Translations under genes and position numbers: made by a program | The notes under the pieces: model-generated | The model's database searches: none | Told to the model about the DNA's origin: nothing | The model's input: the letters and a program-made list of their open reading frames with translations, nothing else | Shown: positions 15,442 through 23,857 of the stretch, one piece after another | Numbering within the stretch: the stretch's first letter is position 1 | Layout of the letters: each line of letters opens with the position of its first letter | NCBI GenBank assembly: GCA_038227745.1 | Contig: JBBRPS010000016.1 | Coordinates: 1 to 31,473 of the forward strand | Length of the DNA stretch: 31,473 nt | From: DASPXY01 sp038227745 | GTDB lineage: Bacteria; Planctomycetota; Planctomycetia; Gemmatales; Gemmataceae | Direction of reading: 5' to 3'

Positions 15442-18400
15442 ATGCAAGACCTCCTCCTGTGGCGCCTTCTGCGCGCGCCAACCCTCAAGGTGGAAACGCT
15501 CACCCCACTCCTCCGCGGCCTCGCCGGCCTGCCCCTTTCCGAACGCCTCCCCTTCCTCGGCCTGCTGCCCCGCGCCCTGAAACACCCCGACGCGAACTTG
15601 CGCGAGGCCGCCGTCGCCGCCCTCGTCGAGGCCACCGGCCCGCAGGCGATTCAGCAGCTCGTCGCCGCCCTCGACGACCCGGCGCCGCCCGTCCGCCGCG
15701 CCGCCGTCGAGGCCCTGCGCAGGTCGGTGCTGTTCGACGTCAACCGCTGGATCCACGCCCTGTTCCACCCTGACGCGGAGGTGCGCCGCGCCGCCGTCAC
15801 CGGCGACAACCCCTTCGCGCCGGACTGGCACCTGCTCTACGTCCTGCCCGACCCCGCGTGTACCCCGCACGTCCTGCCGCGCCTGGAGAACCAGGTCCTG
15901 CCGTGGCGACTCCTGCCGATGGTCCTCGACCAAGCCGCCGCGGGCCTGCTGCCGCGCTTCCTGGCCCGCCGGCTCGTCGCCCTGATGTTCTGGCCCGAGC
16001 TGGAGAGCTGGCTCAACGCCGGTCGCAAGCGCACTGAGGAGGAGATCGGCGAGATCCTGGTGGTCGCCCGGCGGCCCGACGGCGAGGAGTTGCTGCGGGT
16101 GGAAGCGGCGTGCGACGAGTGGGACGCCCTCGTGGACCTGTTCTGGGACGGCGACGCCGACCCGCCCTCGACCGGCGACGTGCCGCACGCGACCCGCAAC
16201 TTTCTGAACGGGATTGTGGACCTCCGTTTCAACGGCATCGACGCGGCCCACCACCGCGAGCGCATCCTCGCCGCGCTGCTCGTGACGGCGGCCCGCCGCG
16301 GCCTGGACGTGGATTGGGCCGCGCGGGCGTGCGGCGCTCTCCACCCCGGCGCGGTCGCGTTCCGCTGGCTGCCCACCAAAGTGCGGCGTCGCGCCGCCTG
16401 CGCCCTGTACGACCTGGGCGAACGCTGCCCGCGCTGGGAGGACGCCGCCGTCCGCGAGCTCCTCGACGCCGACGTCTGCCGGCGGCCGTCGGGCAACCTC
16501 GACCTCGCGGTCGTCGGCGCCATCCTGCACCTGCTCGCCCGGGACCCGTACCGCCGCGTGCAGGAGTGGTTCGGCAAGGACCTCGTCGTCGCCTCGTTCC
16601 TGGAGGACGTCGAGCAGTCGGCGCCCTTCCTGAGCCTGGAGGGCAACTCCGGCACGACCCGGCAGGACCTCGTCCGCGAGATCTGCCACCGGGACGTGGC
16701 ACGGCGGCCGCACATCATGGCGGCGCTCATCCATGTGTTCAGTGCCGACCGCCTCGACTTCCTCGATCCGCTCGATGGCCGCGGCGCCTGCCAGGTCTTC
16801 GAGGCGCTGCTGCAGCGCGCCCTGGACGGGAAGACGCTCTCCGACCGCCGCGCCCGCCGCGCCGGCGAGGCGCTGGGGCGCAAGATCGCCGCCGGGCACG
16901 CCGGCCCGTTCCTGCGCGCCTGGCTGAAGGCGCCAACCCCGGAGGAGATCGGCATTGGGCTGCACGTCCTCCGCGTGGTGGCGCGCACCCTGGACGCCAA
17001 ACCGCTGCTGCAGACCGCCCTGGCGCTGGAGCCGGAGTCGCTGCGCAAGTTCCTCACGGCGACGACCTGGTGCGCCGGCTTCCCCTACGAGAAGGAACGA
17101 GAGATCGCCCGCGGCCTCGCCGCTCACGCCGATGAGGAGGTGCGCGCCTGGGCCGCGCGACGTCTCCCTCCCGAGCCGGAGGGGCCGCGCAAGGCGACGG
17201 GCAAGAAGGGCGGCCGCCTGCCGACCGGCGCGGCGCAGGAGATCGCGCGCTGCCCCGCAGACCGCCTGGCCGCGGCCCTGGGGCTCCACCAGCCGGGCCT
17301 GAAGGTCGGCCTGTGCGAGGCGCTGGCGCGACGGCCCGACCCGGCGGCGCCGAGCGTCGGCGTGTGCCTGGCTCTGCTCGGCTCGCACGACCCCGTCGCC
17401 GAGGTCGCGGAGCAGTTCCGGCGCTTCGGCGCCGACATCCCCGACTTCATCGACCGCCTCGACCAGGAGATGGTCGAGACCTGGCGCGGCGAGGCGCAGC
17501 TGCCGCTGCTCGGCCACGCCTGGCTGTACCGCTGGGAGGAGCACGCGCGGGCCCTGACCGAGCGGCTCGCGCAAGGGCCGGGCGGCCCGGCCAGGGGGCT
17601 GCGGGCCGTCCTTGCTCTGCCGGCGCCGGTCCTCGTGCAGCGCGTGTGGCTGGCGCTGGACTTCCTGATGGGCCTCTGGCGCTGGCGCGACCGCCCGCGC
17701 CTGACCGACCTGTGTACGCTCGACTTCGGCGAGGTGCTGGTGGACGGCCTGGCCTCGCGCCACGGCGAAATCGTCGCCGGGATGCTCCTGCGCCTGCGCG
17801 ACGACAGCGCTACCGCGACATTCGTGAGCGCCCTGCGCGGGCTCATCACGTCGCGGCTGTTCGAGATTTCCGAGCCGGCGCGCTTCCTCCTGATGCCGTG
17901 GATCGACTCGCACGGCCTGGTCCCCCCGCCGCCCGAGCCCGCCCCGGTGCCTCCGCCGTCAGCCGCCCCGTTCGAGACGCTCGAGCGCGTCCGCGCCTCC
18001 TCCGACCTGGGCGAGCTGGAGCTGTGGTGCGGCGACGAATTGCGGGAAGTCGCCACGGAGGCCGGCCGCCGTCTGGTCGCGCTGCGCGCCCCTGGGGTCG
18101 CCCGGCTGGCGAAGATGCTGCGCAACTCGCCGCCGCTGCCGGCCGCCGCCGACCTGGCGAAGACGCTGATGACCTGTCCCTGGGCGGACGGGCTGCCGGA
18201 ACCGTGGGACTGCCTGGAGGACGAGGCGGCCCCGCCGGAAGTGCGCTTCTGGCTCGGCCTGGCGCTCTACAGACGCCACAAGGCGAAGGTCGCTCTGCGC
18301 CTGTTCGCCGCCGTCTGCGAGGAAGCCTCGGCGCCCTGGTTCACCGCCGCCCACTGGGACGCGCTGCTGGCGGCGGGCATCTCCGTGCGCCAGGCGGCCG

Positions 18401-20529
18401 TCGGACTCGCCGCCTCGCCCCACCCCCTCGTTTACACCCGGGCGGTCGAGTACCTCTTCACCACCCCGCTCGTCAGCAGCACCCGGCACGCCCTGCTCGC
18501 CTTCCTCGAAGCGGGCACCGAGCGCACGCGCGACCTGCGCGTCCGCGCCGCCGAGAAGCTCGCCGGCAAGTGCGACGAGGTGCTGCCGCTCCTCCTCCAG
18601 GAAGAGGGCCGCGGTTACCCGAAGCGCCTCGACCTGTTCAAGGGCCTGCCGCGCGACCTGGTCGAGGCGATCGTCGCCGGCGTGCTCACCGCGGGCGGCA
18701 ACGTCTTCGCCGAGGAGTACCTGCTCGACTTCCTCGCGCAGCCCGGCGTGGACGAGGCCGCGCGCGACGCCGGCTACCGCCGCCTGCTGCTCGACGCCTG
18801 CAACAGCTGGGTCAAGCACGAGGTGGCGAACCGTCTCCGGCCGACGCTCGGCAAGAACCGGCTGCTGGGGCGCGTGGCGAATACCTTCGCCTGGGGCGTG
18901 CAGATGGGCCGCGAATTGACCGGCAAGCAGTTCGGCGTCGAGATGCTCGGCGGCGACGACCTGGGCTACACGCGCTTCGAGCAGAACAAGATCTTCATCA
19001 ACCCGCTGCCGATCCTGCGCGGCGAGATGCTCGGCCGCGAGGTCGTCGAGGGCCTGATCCTGCACGAGCTGGGCCACCACATGTATCACCGCGGCACGGA
19101 GGCACAGCGGATCTGGCGCGAGGCGCAGGACGCCGGCATGCATCCGCTGCTCAACCTCGTGGCCGACGAGCACCTGGAGCGCAACCTGCGCGCCCGCGAC
19201 GCGGAGCACGGCGACAAGCTGAAGCGCCTCGGCGCCTACGCCTTCCAGCACAGTCAGCGCGAGATCTTCGTCGAGACGCTGCTGGAGGGGCTGCAGGGCG
19301 GCGCGTTCCGCGTGCTGACCGCGTCGCGCCTCGGCGTGGGGCGCAAGTGGGGCTGCGTCAGCGTGGACAGCGGCCGCGTGCTGCACGAGATCGAGAAGAC
19401 CGGGTTGAGCTTCGCGCGCTTCCTGCGGGCGCTGCGCATGGGCCTGGGCAACCGCCACCAGGACCCGAAGGTCGCCGAGGGCCTGGCGCTGTTCCGCGGC
19501 AAGTTCCGCCGTTCGACCATGCCCGACCTGATGGCGGTCGCCCGCCGCCTGCGCGCGATCTTCGGCTGGGAGACGGATCTCCTGAACGCGCTGGGGCAGG
19601 AGTTCGCCCTGGACGCGACCGACGCCGACCTGGCCGCCGAGGGCGAGGGCATCAACAACGCGGACGTGCAGTCGGAGGTGCGGCGCATCCTCGACCCGCG
19701 GCGGCGCGAGGGCCGGCGCTCCGGCGAGGACGGTGGCGGCACGGGGCTGAACCTGAGTCCCGAGGAGGAGTTCAACCTGATCCACACGGTCGAGCAGGTC
19801 CAGCACGACCCGGCCGAGCACGCGCCGCTGGCGGAGCAGGTGGCGCGGCCGGCGCGGCAGATGCGCCGCTACTTCGAGCAGCTCGGCCTGGCGCTGGAGC
19901 CGGAGCGGTTCCGGATGCGTGGCAAGAGCTTCGATCGGACGCGGGCGATGGCGGTGGTGCTGCGCGGCGACCCGCGCATGCTGATCGCCCGGAAGGCGCA
20001 CGTGCGCACCGACCTGTTCCTCGGCGTGGTGATCGACTGCTCCGGCTCGATGCAGAGCGCGAACAACATGGCGAAGGCGAAGCTGTTCGGGGCGCTGCTG
20101 GCGGAGGCGGCGAAGGAGGCGCCGGGGGTGGACCTGCGGCTGTTCGGCTTCACGGACCAGGTGATCTACGACGCGGGGACGGCGAAGCGCTGTGCGGTCC
20201 ACGGCCTGTACGCGAACGGCGGCAACAACGACGCGGCGGGATTGTGGCACGCGGCGCAGGTGGCGCGGGCGTCGCGGCGCAAGGCGAAGCTGCTGGTGAT
20301 GATCTCGGACGGTCTGCCGACGGAGTGTTCGGTGGCGGCGCTGCGGGGGCTAGTGACGCGGCTGACGCGGCGGTTCAAGATGTGCTGCGCGCAGGTGGCG
20401 GTGCAGCCTCTTGCGGAGGTGTGCTTCCCCCATTATGTTTTGCTGAACGAGGACGACCTGGCCGCGAGCGTGCGGCACTTCGGCAACGTGATCGCGCGGC
20501 TGGTGCAGAAGGCGCTGCGCGGCGGGTAG
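15442..20529 (+). CDS. Giant HEAT-like / metalloprotease-like / VWA fusion protein
   Basis: A 1695-residue protein without a signal peptide, so probably cytoplasmic. Residues about 45-120 hold HEAT-like units (PDANLREAAVAAL, PAPPVRRAAVEAL, PDAEVRRAAV); the Leu/Ala-rich stretch to about 1150 looks like a long helical solenoid, broken by a Pro-rich linker near 826-845. Residues 1208-1213 are HELGHH, a zinc-protease HExxH motif, with NLVADEHLE (1238-1246) downstream offering a third ligand. This layout recalls the DUF2201-type metallopeptidase-VWA proteins. A disordered acidic Gly-rich stretch lies near 1420-1435. The C-terminus (about 1525-1695) is a VWA domain with an intact MIDAS (D1532, S1534, S1536, probably T1571, D1623). 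The ATG follows CGGAGC at about 7 bases. A MoxR ATPase gene follows on the same strand. Domain calls are good; the function is undescribed to my knowledge. Confidence 0.85.
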   Translation: MQDLLLWRLLRAPTLKVETLTPLLRGLAGLPLSERLPFLGLLPRALKHPDANLREAAVAALVEATGPQAIQQLVAALDDPAPPVRRAAVEALRRSVLFDVNRWIHALFHPDAEVRRAAVTGDNPFAPDWHLLYVLPDPACTPHVLPRLENQVLPWRLLPMVLDQAAAGLLPRFLARRLVALMFWPELESWLNAGRKRTEEEIGEILVVARRPDGEELLRVEAACDEWDALVDLFWDGDADPPSTGDVPHATRNFLNGIVDLRFNGIDAAHHRERILAALLVTAARRGLDVDWAARACGALHPGAVAFRWLPTKVRRRAACALYDLGERCPRWEDAAVRELLDADVCRRPSGNLDLAVVGAILHLLARDPYRRVQEWFGKDLVVASFLEDVEQSAPFLSLEGNSGTTRQDLVREICHRDVARRPHIMAALIHVFSADRLDFLDPLDGRGACQVFEALLQRALDGKTLSDRRARRAGEALGRKIAAGHAGPFLRAWLKAPTPEEIGIGLHVLRVVARTLDAKPLLQTALALEPESLRKFLTATTWCAGFPYEKEREIARGLAAHADEEVRAWAARRLPPEPEGPRKATGKKGGRLPTGAAQEIARCPADRLAAALGLHQPGLKVGLCEALARRPDPAAPSVGVCLALLGSHDPVAEVAEQFRRFGADIPDFIDRLDQEMVETWRGEAQLPLLGHAWLYRWEEHARALTERLAQGPGGPARGLRAVLALPAPVLVQRVWLALDFLMGLWRWRDRPRLTDLCTLDFGEVLVDGLASRHGEIVAGMLLRLRDDSATATFVSALRGLITSRLFEISEPARFLLMPWIDSHGLVPPPPEPAPVPPPSAAPFETLERVRASSDLGELELWCGDELREVATEAGRRLVALRAPGVARLAKMLRNSPPLPAAADLAKTLMTCPWADGLPEPWDCLEDEAAPPEVRFWLGLALYRRHKAKVALRLFAAVCEEASAPWFTAAHWDALLAAGISVRQAAVGLAASPHPLVYTRAVEYLFTTPLVSSTRHALLAFLEAGTERTRDLRVRAAEKLAGKCDEVLPLLLQEEGRGYPKRLDLFKGLPRDLVEAIVAGVLTAGGNVFAEEYLLDFLAQPGVDEAARDAGYRRLLLDACNSWVKHEVANRLRPTLGKNRLLGRVANTFAWGVQMGRELTGKQFGVEMLGGDDLGYTRFEQNKIFINPLPILRGEMLGREVVEGLILHELGHHMYHRGTEAQRIWREAQDAGMHPLLNLVADEHLERNLRARDAEHGDKLKRLGAYAFQHSQREIFVETLLEGLQGGAFRVLTASRLGVGRKWGCVSVDSGRVLHEIEKTGLSFARFLRALRMGLGNRHQDPKVAEGLALFRGKFRRSTMPDLMAVARRLRAIFGWETDLLNALGQEFALDATDADLAAEGEGINNADVQSEVRRILDPRRREGRRSGEDGGGTGLNLSPEEEFNLIHTVEQVQHDPAEHAPLAEQVARPARQMRRYFEQLGLALEPERFRMRGKSFDRTRAMAVVLRGDPRMLIARKAHVRTDLFLGVVIDCSGSMQSANNMAKAKLFGALLAEAAKEAPGVDLRLFGFTDQVIYDAGTAKRCAVHGLYANGGNNDAAGLWHAAQVARASRRKAKLLVMISDGLPTECSVAALRGLVTRLTRRFKMCCAQVAVQPLAEVCFPHYVLLNEDDLAASVRHFGNVIARLVQKALRGG

Positions 20530-20537
20530 CGTTCGCC

Positions 20538-20587
20538 GTTTAGCCGCGGTTCGCAGAACCGCGCGGTCCTGCGAACCGCGGCTAAAC
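20538..20587 (+). repeat. 50-bp perfect palindrome between VWA and AAA+ genes (copy D)
   Basis: GTTTAGCCGCGGTTCGCAG (20538-20556) and its exact reverse complement (20569-20587) form a 19-bp stem around a 12-base, itself near-palindromic, loop. The outer GTTTAGCCGCG matches copies A-C; the core differs. It occupies most of the 72-base gap in the presumed operon, ending two bases before the AAGGAGA ribosome site of the ATPase gene. Confidence 0.85.
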
Positions 20588-20601
20588 CAAGGAGACCGCG
20601 T

Positions 20602-21723
20602 ATGTCCGACAAATGGAACGGCGAGGACCTCAAGATCGGCACCATCTGGGACACGACGTTCTACCCGAATTCCGTCAAGGAGTCGGGCTTCCGCTTCCGC
20701 GCCACGCACCTCGGCGGCAAACGCGCCCCCAAGGTGGTGCTATGCGACGACCTGCGCATCCGCCCCGGCATCCCGTGCCGCGTCAAGATCCTCGCGATCC
20801 GCAAGCCGCAGCGCAGCGACCGTGGCGCCATCGAGGTCGAGTTCCTCGAATCGCAGGCGTTCAAGATCGAGGGCGTCTACCTCGACCCCGTCGTCTCGAA
20901 GAAGCTGCAGGTGCTGCTCGAAAGCGGCCTGAACATCCTGCTCGACGGCCCGCAGGGCTGCGGCAAGACGGTGCTGGCGCGGGCCATCGCCAATTCCTTG
21001 GGGATGGAATTCGTCTTCTTCAATTGCGGCGCCGTGGTCGAGGCGACCGACTTCCTGGCGACCATCCAGGTCATCGCCTCCTCGACGGGGCAGCCGACGA
21101 TGGCGTTCATCAAGACGGCGGTGCTGACCGCTCTGCTGGAGGCGGCGGAGAATTCCTCGCGGAGTTACCTGGTTTTCCTCGACGAGTTCAACCGTTGCCA
21201 GGAGAGCGCCCGCAATGCGCTGATGCCGGCCCTGGATTCGACGCGGCGCGTGTTCAACCCGGTCGATAACCAGTTCATCGCGATCCCGGACAACGTGCAG
21301 TTCATCGCGGCGGTGAACCGCGGCAGCGAGTTCTCGGGGACGTTCGGCATCGACGCCGCCCAGCTGGACCGTTTCGCGCCTTTGCAGATGGATTACCTGC
21401 CACCCGCCGAGGAGACCAAGCTCCTGGAGGGCCGCCACCCCGAGCTGAGCAAGAACCTGATCGAGCTAATCGTCACCATCGCGGACAAGATTCGCCGCAG
21501 CCCGGAGTTGAGCGTCGGCCTGTCGGTGCGCGCCACGGACGAGGCGTGCATCTACCTCAAGCACCCGTTGATGGAGAAGGAGCAGCACCAGATGCTGCCG
21601 GAGGTGCTCAAGTCGTCGTTCTGCGGCCGCTTCTCCGGGCGCTGGGACGAGACCTCCTCCGACGCCGGCACCGCCTGGAACATCGTCCAGGAGGTGATGC
21701 GCGAGCAGAAAAAGCACAAGTGA
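20602..21723 (+). CDS. MoxR-type AAA+ ATPase, partner of the VWA protein
   Basis: A 373-residue ATPase. About 90 N-terminal residues are beta-rich and not typical of MoxR; they may form a small substrate- or partner-binding domain. Walker A is GPQGCGKT (116-123), Walker B is YLVFLDEFNR (189-198), sensor 1 is AAVNR (N239), and the arginine finger is probably R257 in QLDRF. MoxR/CobS/RavA ATPases form hexamers that remodel proteins or insert metals, working with a VWA protein such as CobT, ViaA or NorD. Here the VWA partner is encoded directly upstream. AAGGAGA lies about 6 bases before the ATG. The AAA+ call is confident; pairing with the upstream protein follows from order, strand and family habit. 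Confidence 0.92.
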   Translation: MSDKWNGEDLKIGTIWDTTFYPNSVKESGFRFRATHLGGKRAPKVVLCDDLRIRPGIPCRVKILAIRKPQRSDRGAIEVEFLESQAFKIEGVYLDPVVSKKLQVLLESGLNILLDGPQGCGKTVLARAIANSLGMEFVFFNCGAVVEATDFLATIQVIASSTGQPTMAFIKTAVLTALLEAAENSSRSYLVFLDEFNRCQESARNALMPALDSTRRVFNPVDNQFIAIPDNVQFIAAVNRGSEFSGTFGIDAAQLDRFAPLQMDYLPPAEETKLLEGRHPELSKNLIELIVTIADKIRRSPELSVGLSVRATDEACIYLKHPLMEKEQHQMLPEVLKSSFCGRFSGRWDETSSDAGTAWNIVQEVMREQKKHK

Positions 21724-21832
21724 TGGGCAGGCGCCACGGTCGGCCTCTGTAGGGCAGCGAGTCCGTCGCTTTCCCCGTTTTGGGTGGCGCCGGAGCAGGA
21801 CGCGGGGATAGGGCGGGGTCGGTGGACACGGC

Positions 21833-21877
21833 AAAAGAAAAAACCCTGCTCGGGGCCTGTCGGCGAAGCGAGCAGGG
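21833..21877 (-). terminator. Intrinsic terminator on the minus strand
   Basis: On the minus strand CCCTGCTCG (21869-21877) and CGAGCAGGG (21844-21852) form a perfect 9-bp stem with a 16-base loop. It is followed directly by TTTTTTCTTTT (21833-21843). It lies about 345 bases past the stop of the minus-strand gene at 22222 and would stop that transcript before it runs into the convergent ATPase gene. Confidence 0.7.
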
Positions 21878-21970
21878 ACGCAGACTACATCCGTATCTTC
21901 GGCTAGGCGGGTGGGACAGTCAACGGCTTTCGCCCCAAAAGGGCCACTGTCAACTCGCCCTCCTCGTTAT

Positions 21971-22080
21971 TACTGGGTGCCGCATGGCGAGCGCGGGCCC
22001 CGCGCTCGCCCCCCGCGCAGCGGGATCTGGCTCACCGCTCGCGGCTAAACGAGCGCGCTTTCGCCATGCGGCACCCAGTA
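21971..22080. mobile_element. 110-bp MITE-like element with 20-bp terminal inverted repeats
   Basis: TACTGGGTGCCGCATGGCGA (21971-21990) is mirrored perfectly at 22061-22080. The inside holds GTTTAGCC repeat copy C on the minus strand. No open frame and no clear target-site duplication were seen. It could be a non-autonomous element that carries the repeat, or two palindromic elements nested by insertion. Confidence 0.6.
22001..22050 (-). repeat. GTTTAGCC repeat, copy C
   Basis: Read on the minus strand from 22050, this is the same 50-base unit as copy B apart from one base, including GAGCGGTGAGCCAGATCCCG and the six-G run. The mirrored CTAAAC end seen in copy A is absent. It lies within the 20-bp inverted-repeat element at 21971-22080, in a 498-base spacer whose other content is the minus-strand terminator and a possible REP-like scrap near 21920-21955. 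Confidence 0.85.
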
Positions 22081-22221
22081 GATGAGGGAAAACTCGAAAA
22101 GGTTCATTGCAGGGGGGGGACAACGAGTACCAGAGTTCGCTCGCTTCCGAGGACGGAAGAGGATGCGACTCATTCAGGTGATTGAGCCGCGTCCGCTTTT
22201 CGCGACTTTTTCGCGGAAGCG

Positions 22222-23559
22222 CTATTTCCTGTACCACGCCTTGCCCGAGCTCACTGCCGCCAGCAACCGCTCCACGGCGGCTCGGTCGCCCAGCACGGCG
22301 GTCGCCATCTGCCGCATCTCGCCCCGGGCGGTCGGCTCGTTGTGATACACGCTGACGATCTGCCCCGCCAGTACCGCGCGCTGCCAGAGCAGCCCGCGGA
22401 TAAACTCCGCCCGGCGCAGGGCGGCCCAGGCTTTGTCGTGCTTCTCCTTCTGCCGGGCATATTCCTGCATCTGCCGGATGACGATTGGGTCCGCGGGGTC
22501 GCCGCGGGGCATGGGGGCGCCGAGCTTGTGGACCGTCGGCAGCTCGGGCGCCTTCTCCGGCAGCTGGTAGGGCAACAGCAGCTTGAGGCCTTCCAGGTAG
22601 CGCACGGCGGCCCGCCGGCGCTTCTCGGCCGGGGGCACGGATCGCTCCCCCACCCGGTGGGCATCGCCCCAGTAGACGTACAGGGTGAAGCGCTGTTCCG
22701 GCTGGAGCGGTAACTCCAGGGCCTGGCGGGAATACTGCCTCACCTTCTCGGGAAAGTGCAGGCCGCTTTGGCCGTGGACGTGGGCCAGCCGATAATAAAT
22801 CTGGCCGCGCTCCACCGGATCCCGAAATTCCTGCAACAACTTCCCGGCGAGCTGATCCATCTCGATCAGGGAGGCCCTGCTGCCGCGCCGGTAGCCGTCC
22901 AGCTTGCGTAAGACGGCCCACAGCTCCGGCCGGTATTCCTTCGGCCCGTCGGGAGGGATCCTGGCCGAGTGAGGGGCGCGTTTTGGCAGGTCCCGCAGTT
23001 GCTCCTTCAGCCAGCGGGACAGGTTCACGTCGGTCTGGGCCTGCGGCGGTTCGTCGGGCTGGTGGAAGGCTTCGATGCCCAATTCACCTTCCCGGTCCGA
23101 CAGATCCACCGTCATCCGGCTGTTCACGCCCACCAGGGGCAAGACGGTCCCGCCCCCCTGAATGTGCCAGACGATGGCCCCGCCGGGCTGCTTCCAGAGC
23201 TTGCCGTCCACCCAGAGGTCCACCTCCTCGCCGATGCCGAACTGGTTGCGGTCCCGGGGCAGCGGGGCTTCCGCGACCGCCCAGTGCTTGATGGCCGCGG
23301 CCGGGACCTCCCGCCGCGCCGGCGCGTCCGCCCTCTGGGCTTGTGGCCGCGGCCGACCGTCCGGCTGGACGGCGGCCGCCCCCTGGTAAACTACCAGGCC
23401 GCCGCCGGCCGCCAGCAGGGCTACGATCAGAAGCACGAGACCCACTTTCAGTTTGGTCATGAACATGGCTCGCATTACTCCCTCGCTCAAGCCCGTGAGC
23501 CTCGACCACGACACCAGGCGGTCCTCAAATGGAAAGCGTCTTCCGAGATTGTATAGCAT
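22222..23559 (-). CDS. Membrane-anchored protein with sigma-factor-tail-like start, possibly truncated
   Basis: Up to 445 residues from the ATG at 23559; in-frame ATGs at 23475, 23466 and 23460 are alternatives, and none has an ideal ribosome site. Residues 24-37 (LSEGVMRAMFMTKL) followed by a membrane segment (about 38-58) resemble the C-terminal extension of planctomycete ECF sigma factors, where a TEGVLKAM(F/L)xTKLK stretch precedes a transmembrane helix. No sigma domain lies upstream. The rest, beyond a Pro/Arg-rich linker, is extracytoplasmic: a beta-rich part (VDLWVDGKLWKQPGGAIVWHIQGGG) and a helical part with LYVYWGDAHR. No family was recognised. It follows the kinase gene on the same strand after about 300 bases and a large palindrome. 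It may be a stand-alone envelope protein or the surviving 3' half of a sigma-sensor fusion. Confidence 0.6.
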   Translation of the reverse strand: MLYNLGRRFPFEDRLVSWSRLTGLSEGVMRAMFMTKLKVGLVLLIVALLAAGGGLVVYQGAAAVQPDGRPRPQAQRADAPARREVPAAAIKHWAVAEAPLPRDRNQFGIGEEVDLWVDGKLWKQPGGAIVWHIQGGGTVLPLVGVNSRMTVDLSDREGELGIEAFHQPDEPPQAQTDVNLSRWLKEQLRDLPKRAPHSARIPPDGPKEYRPELWAVLRKLDGYRRGSRASLIEMDQLAGKLLQEFRDPVERGQIYYRLAHVHGQSGLHFPEKVRQYSRQALELPLQPEQRFTLYVYWGDAHRVGERSVPPAEKRRRAAVRYLEGLKLLLPYQLPEKAPELPTVHKLGAPMPRGDPADPIVIRQMQEYARQKEKHDKAWAALRRAEFIRGLLWQRAVLAGQIVSVYHNEPTARGEMRQMATAVLGDRAAVERLLAAVSSGKAWYRK

Positions 23560-23666
23560 CGTGCATCCCCGCGGGTGCCGAAGTGTGAGCGGGGCTGGGG
23601 ACAGTCCGCGGTGCTGCTCCGACGGCCGCGGGCTCGGCGCGGGACCTGCCCGAGTCTGCCGAGCCG

Positions 23667-23740
23667 GGCAATAAGGGGACGCATCTCAAATAATACGAAT
23701 CTGTTAATTCGTATTATTTGAGATGCGTCCCCTTATTGCC
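23667..23740. repeat. 74-bp AT-rich perfect inverted repeat
   Basis: Two perfect 34-bp arms (23667-23700 and 23707-23740) flank the loop CTGTTA; a further CCGAGC/GCTCGG pair lies just outside (23659-23664, 23745-23750). The arms are AT-rich in a GC-rich region and contain AATAAGGGGACGCATCTC. From memory, GTCCCCTTATT-type palindromes are often REP elements tied to IS200-like RAYT transposases, none of which is present here. It sits between the kinase stop and the start of the sigma-tail-like gene. Confidence 0.8.
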
Positions 23741-23857
23741 TCATGCTCGGTTCTCCTCTCGTGGAAGTACGTGGACAGGTCCGAGAGGAGATGCGGATAT
23801 CGTGCGGGAACCCGTCAGGAGAAATCAACCGAGACGAGAGGTCACTCTCCGGCCTCG

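Noticed and set aside
17959..20250. A 763-codon minus-strand frame opposite the VWA gene
   Set aside because: It is an antisense shadow of the coding strand with no motif or ribosome site.
17313..20543. A 1076-codon frame overlapping the VWA gene in another phase
   Set aside because: It is extremely Arg/Gly/Ala-rich, as expected from a shifted high-GC coding region, and no domain is visible.
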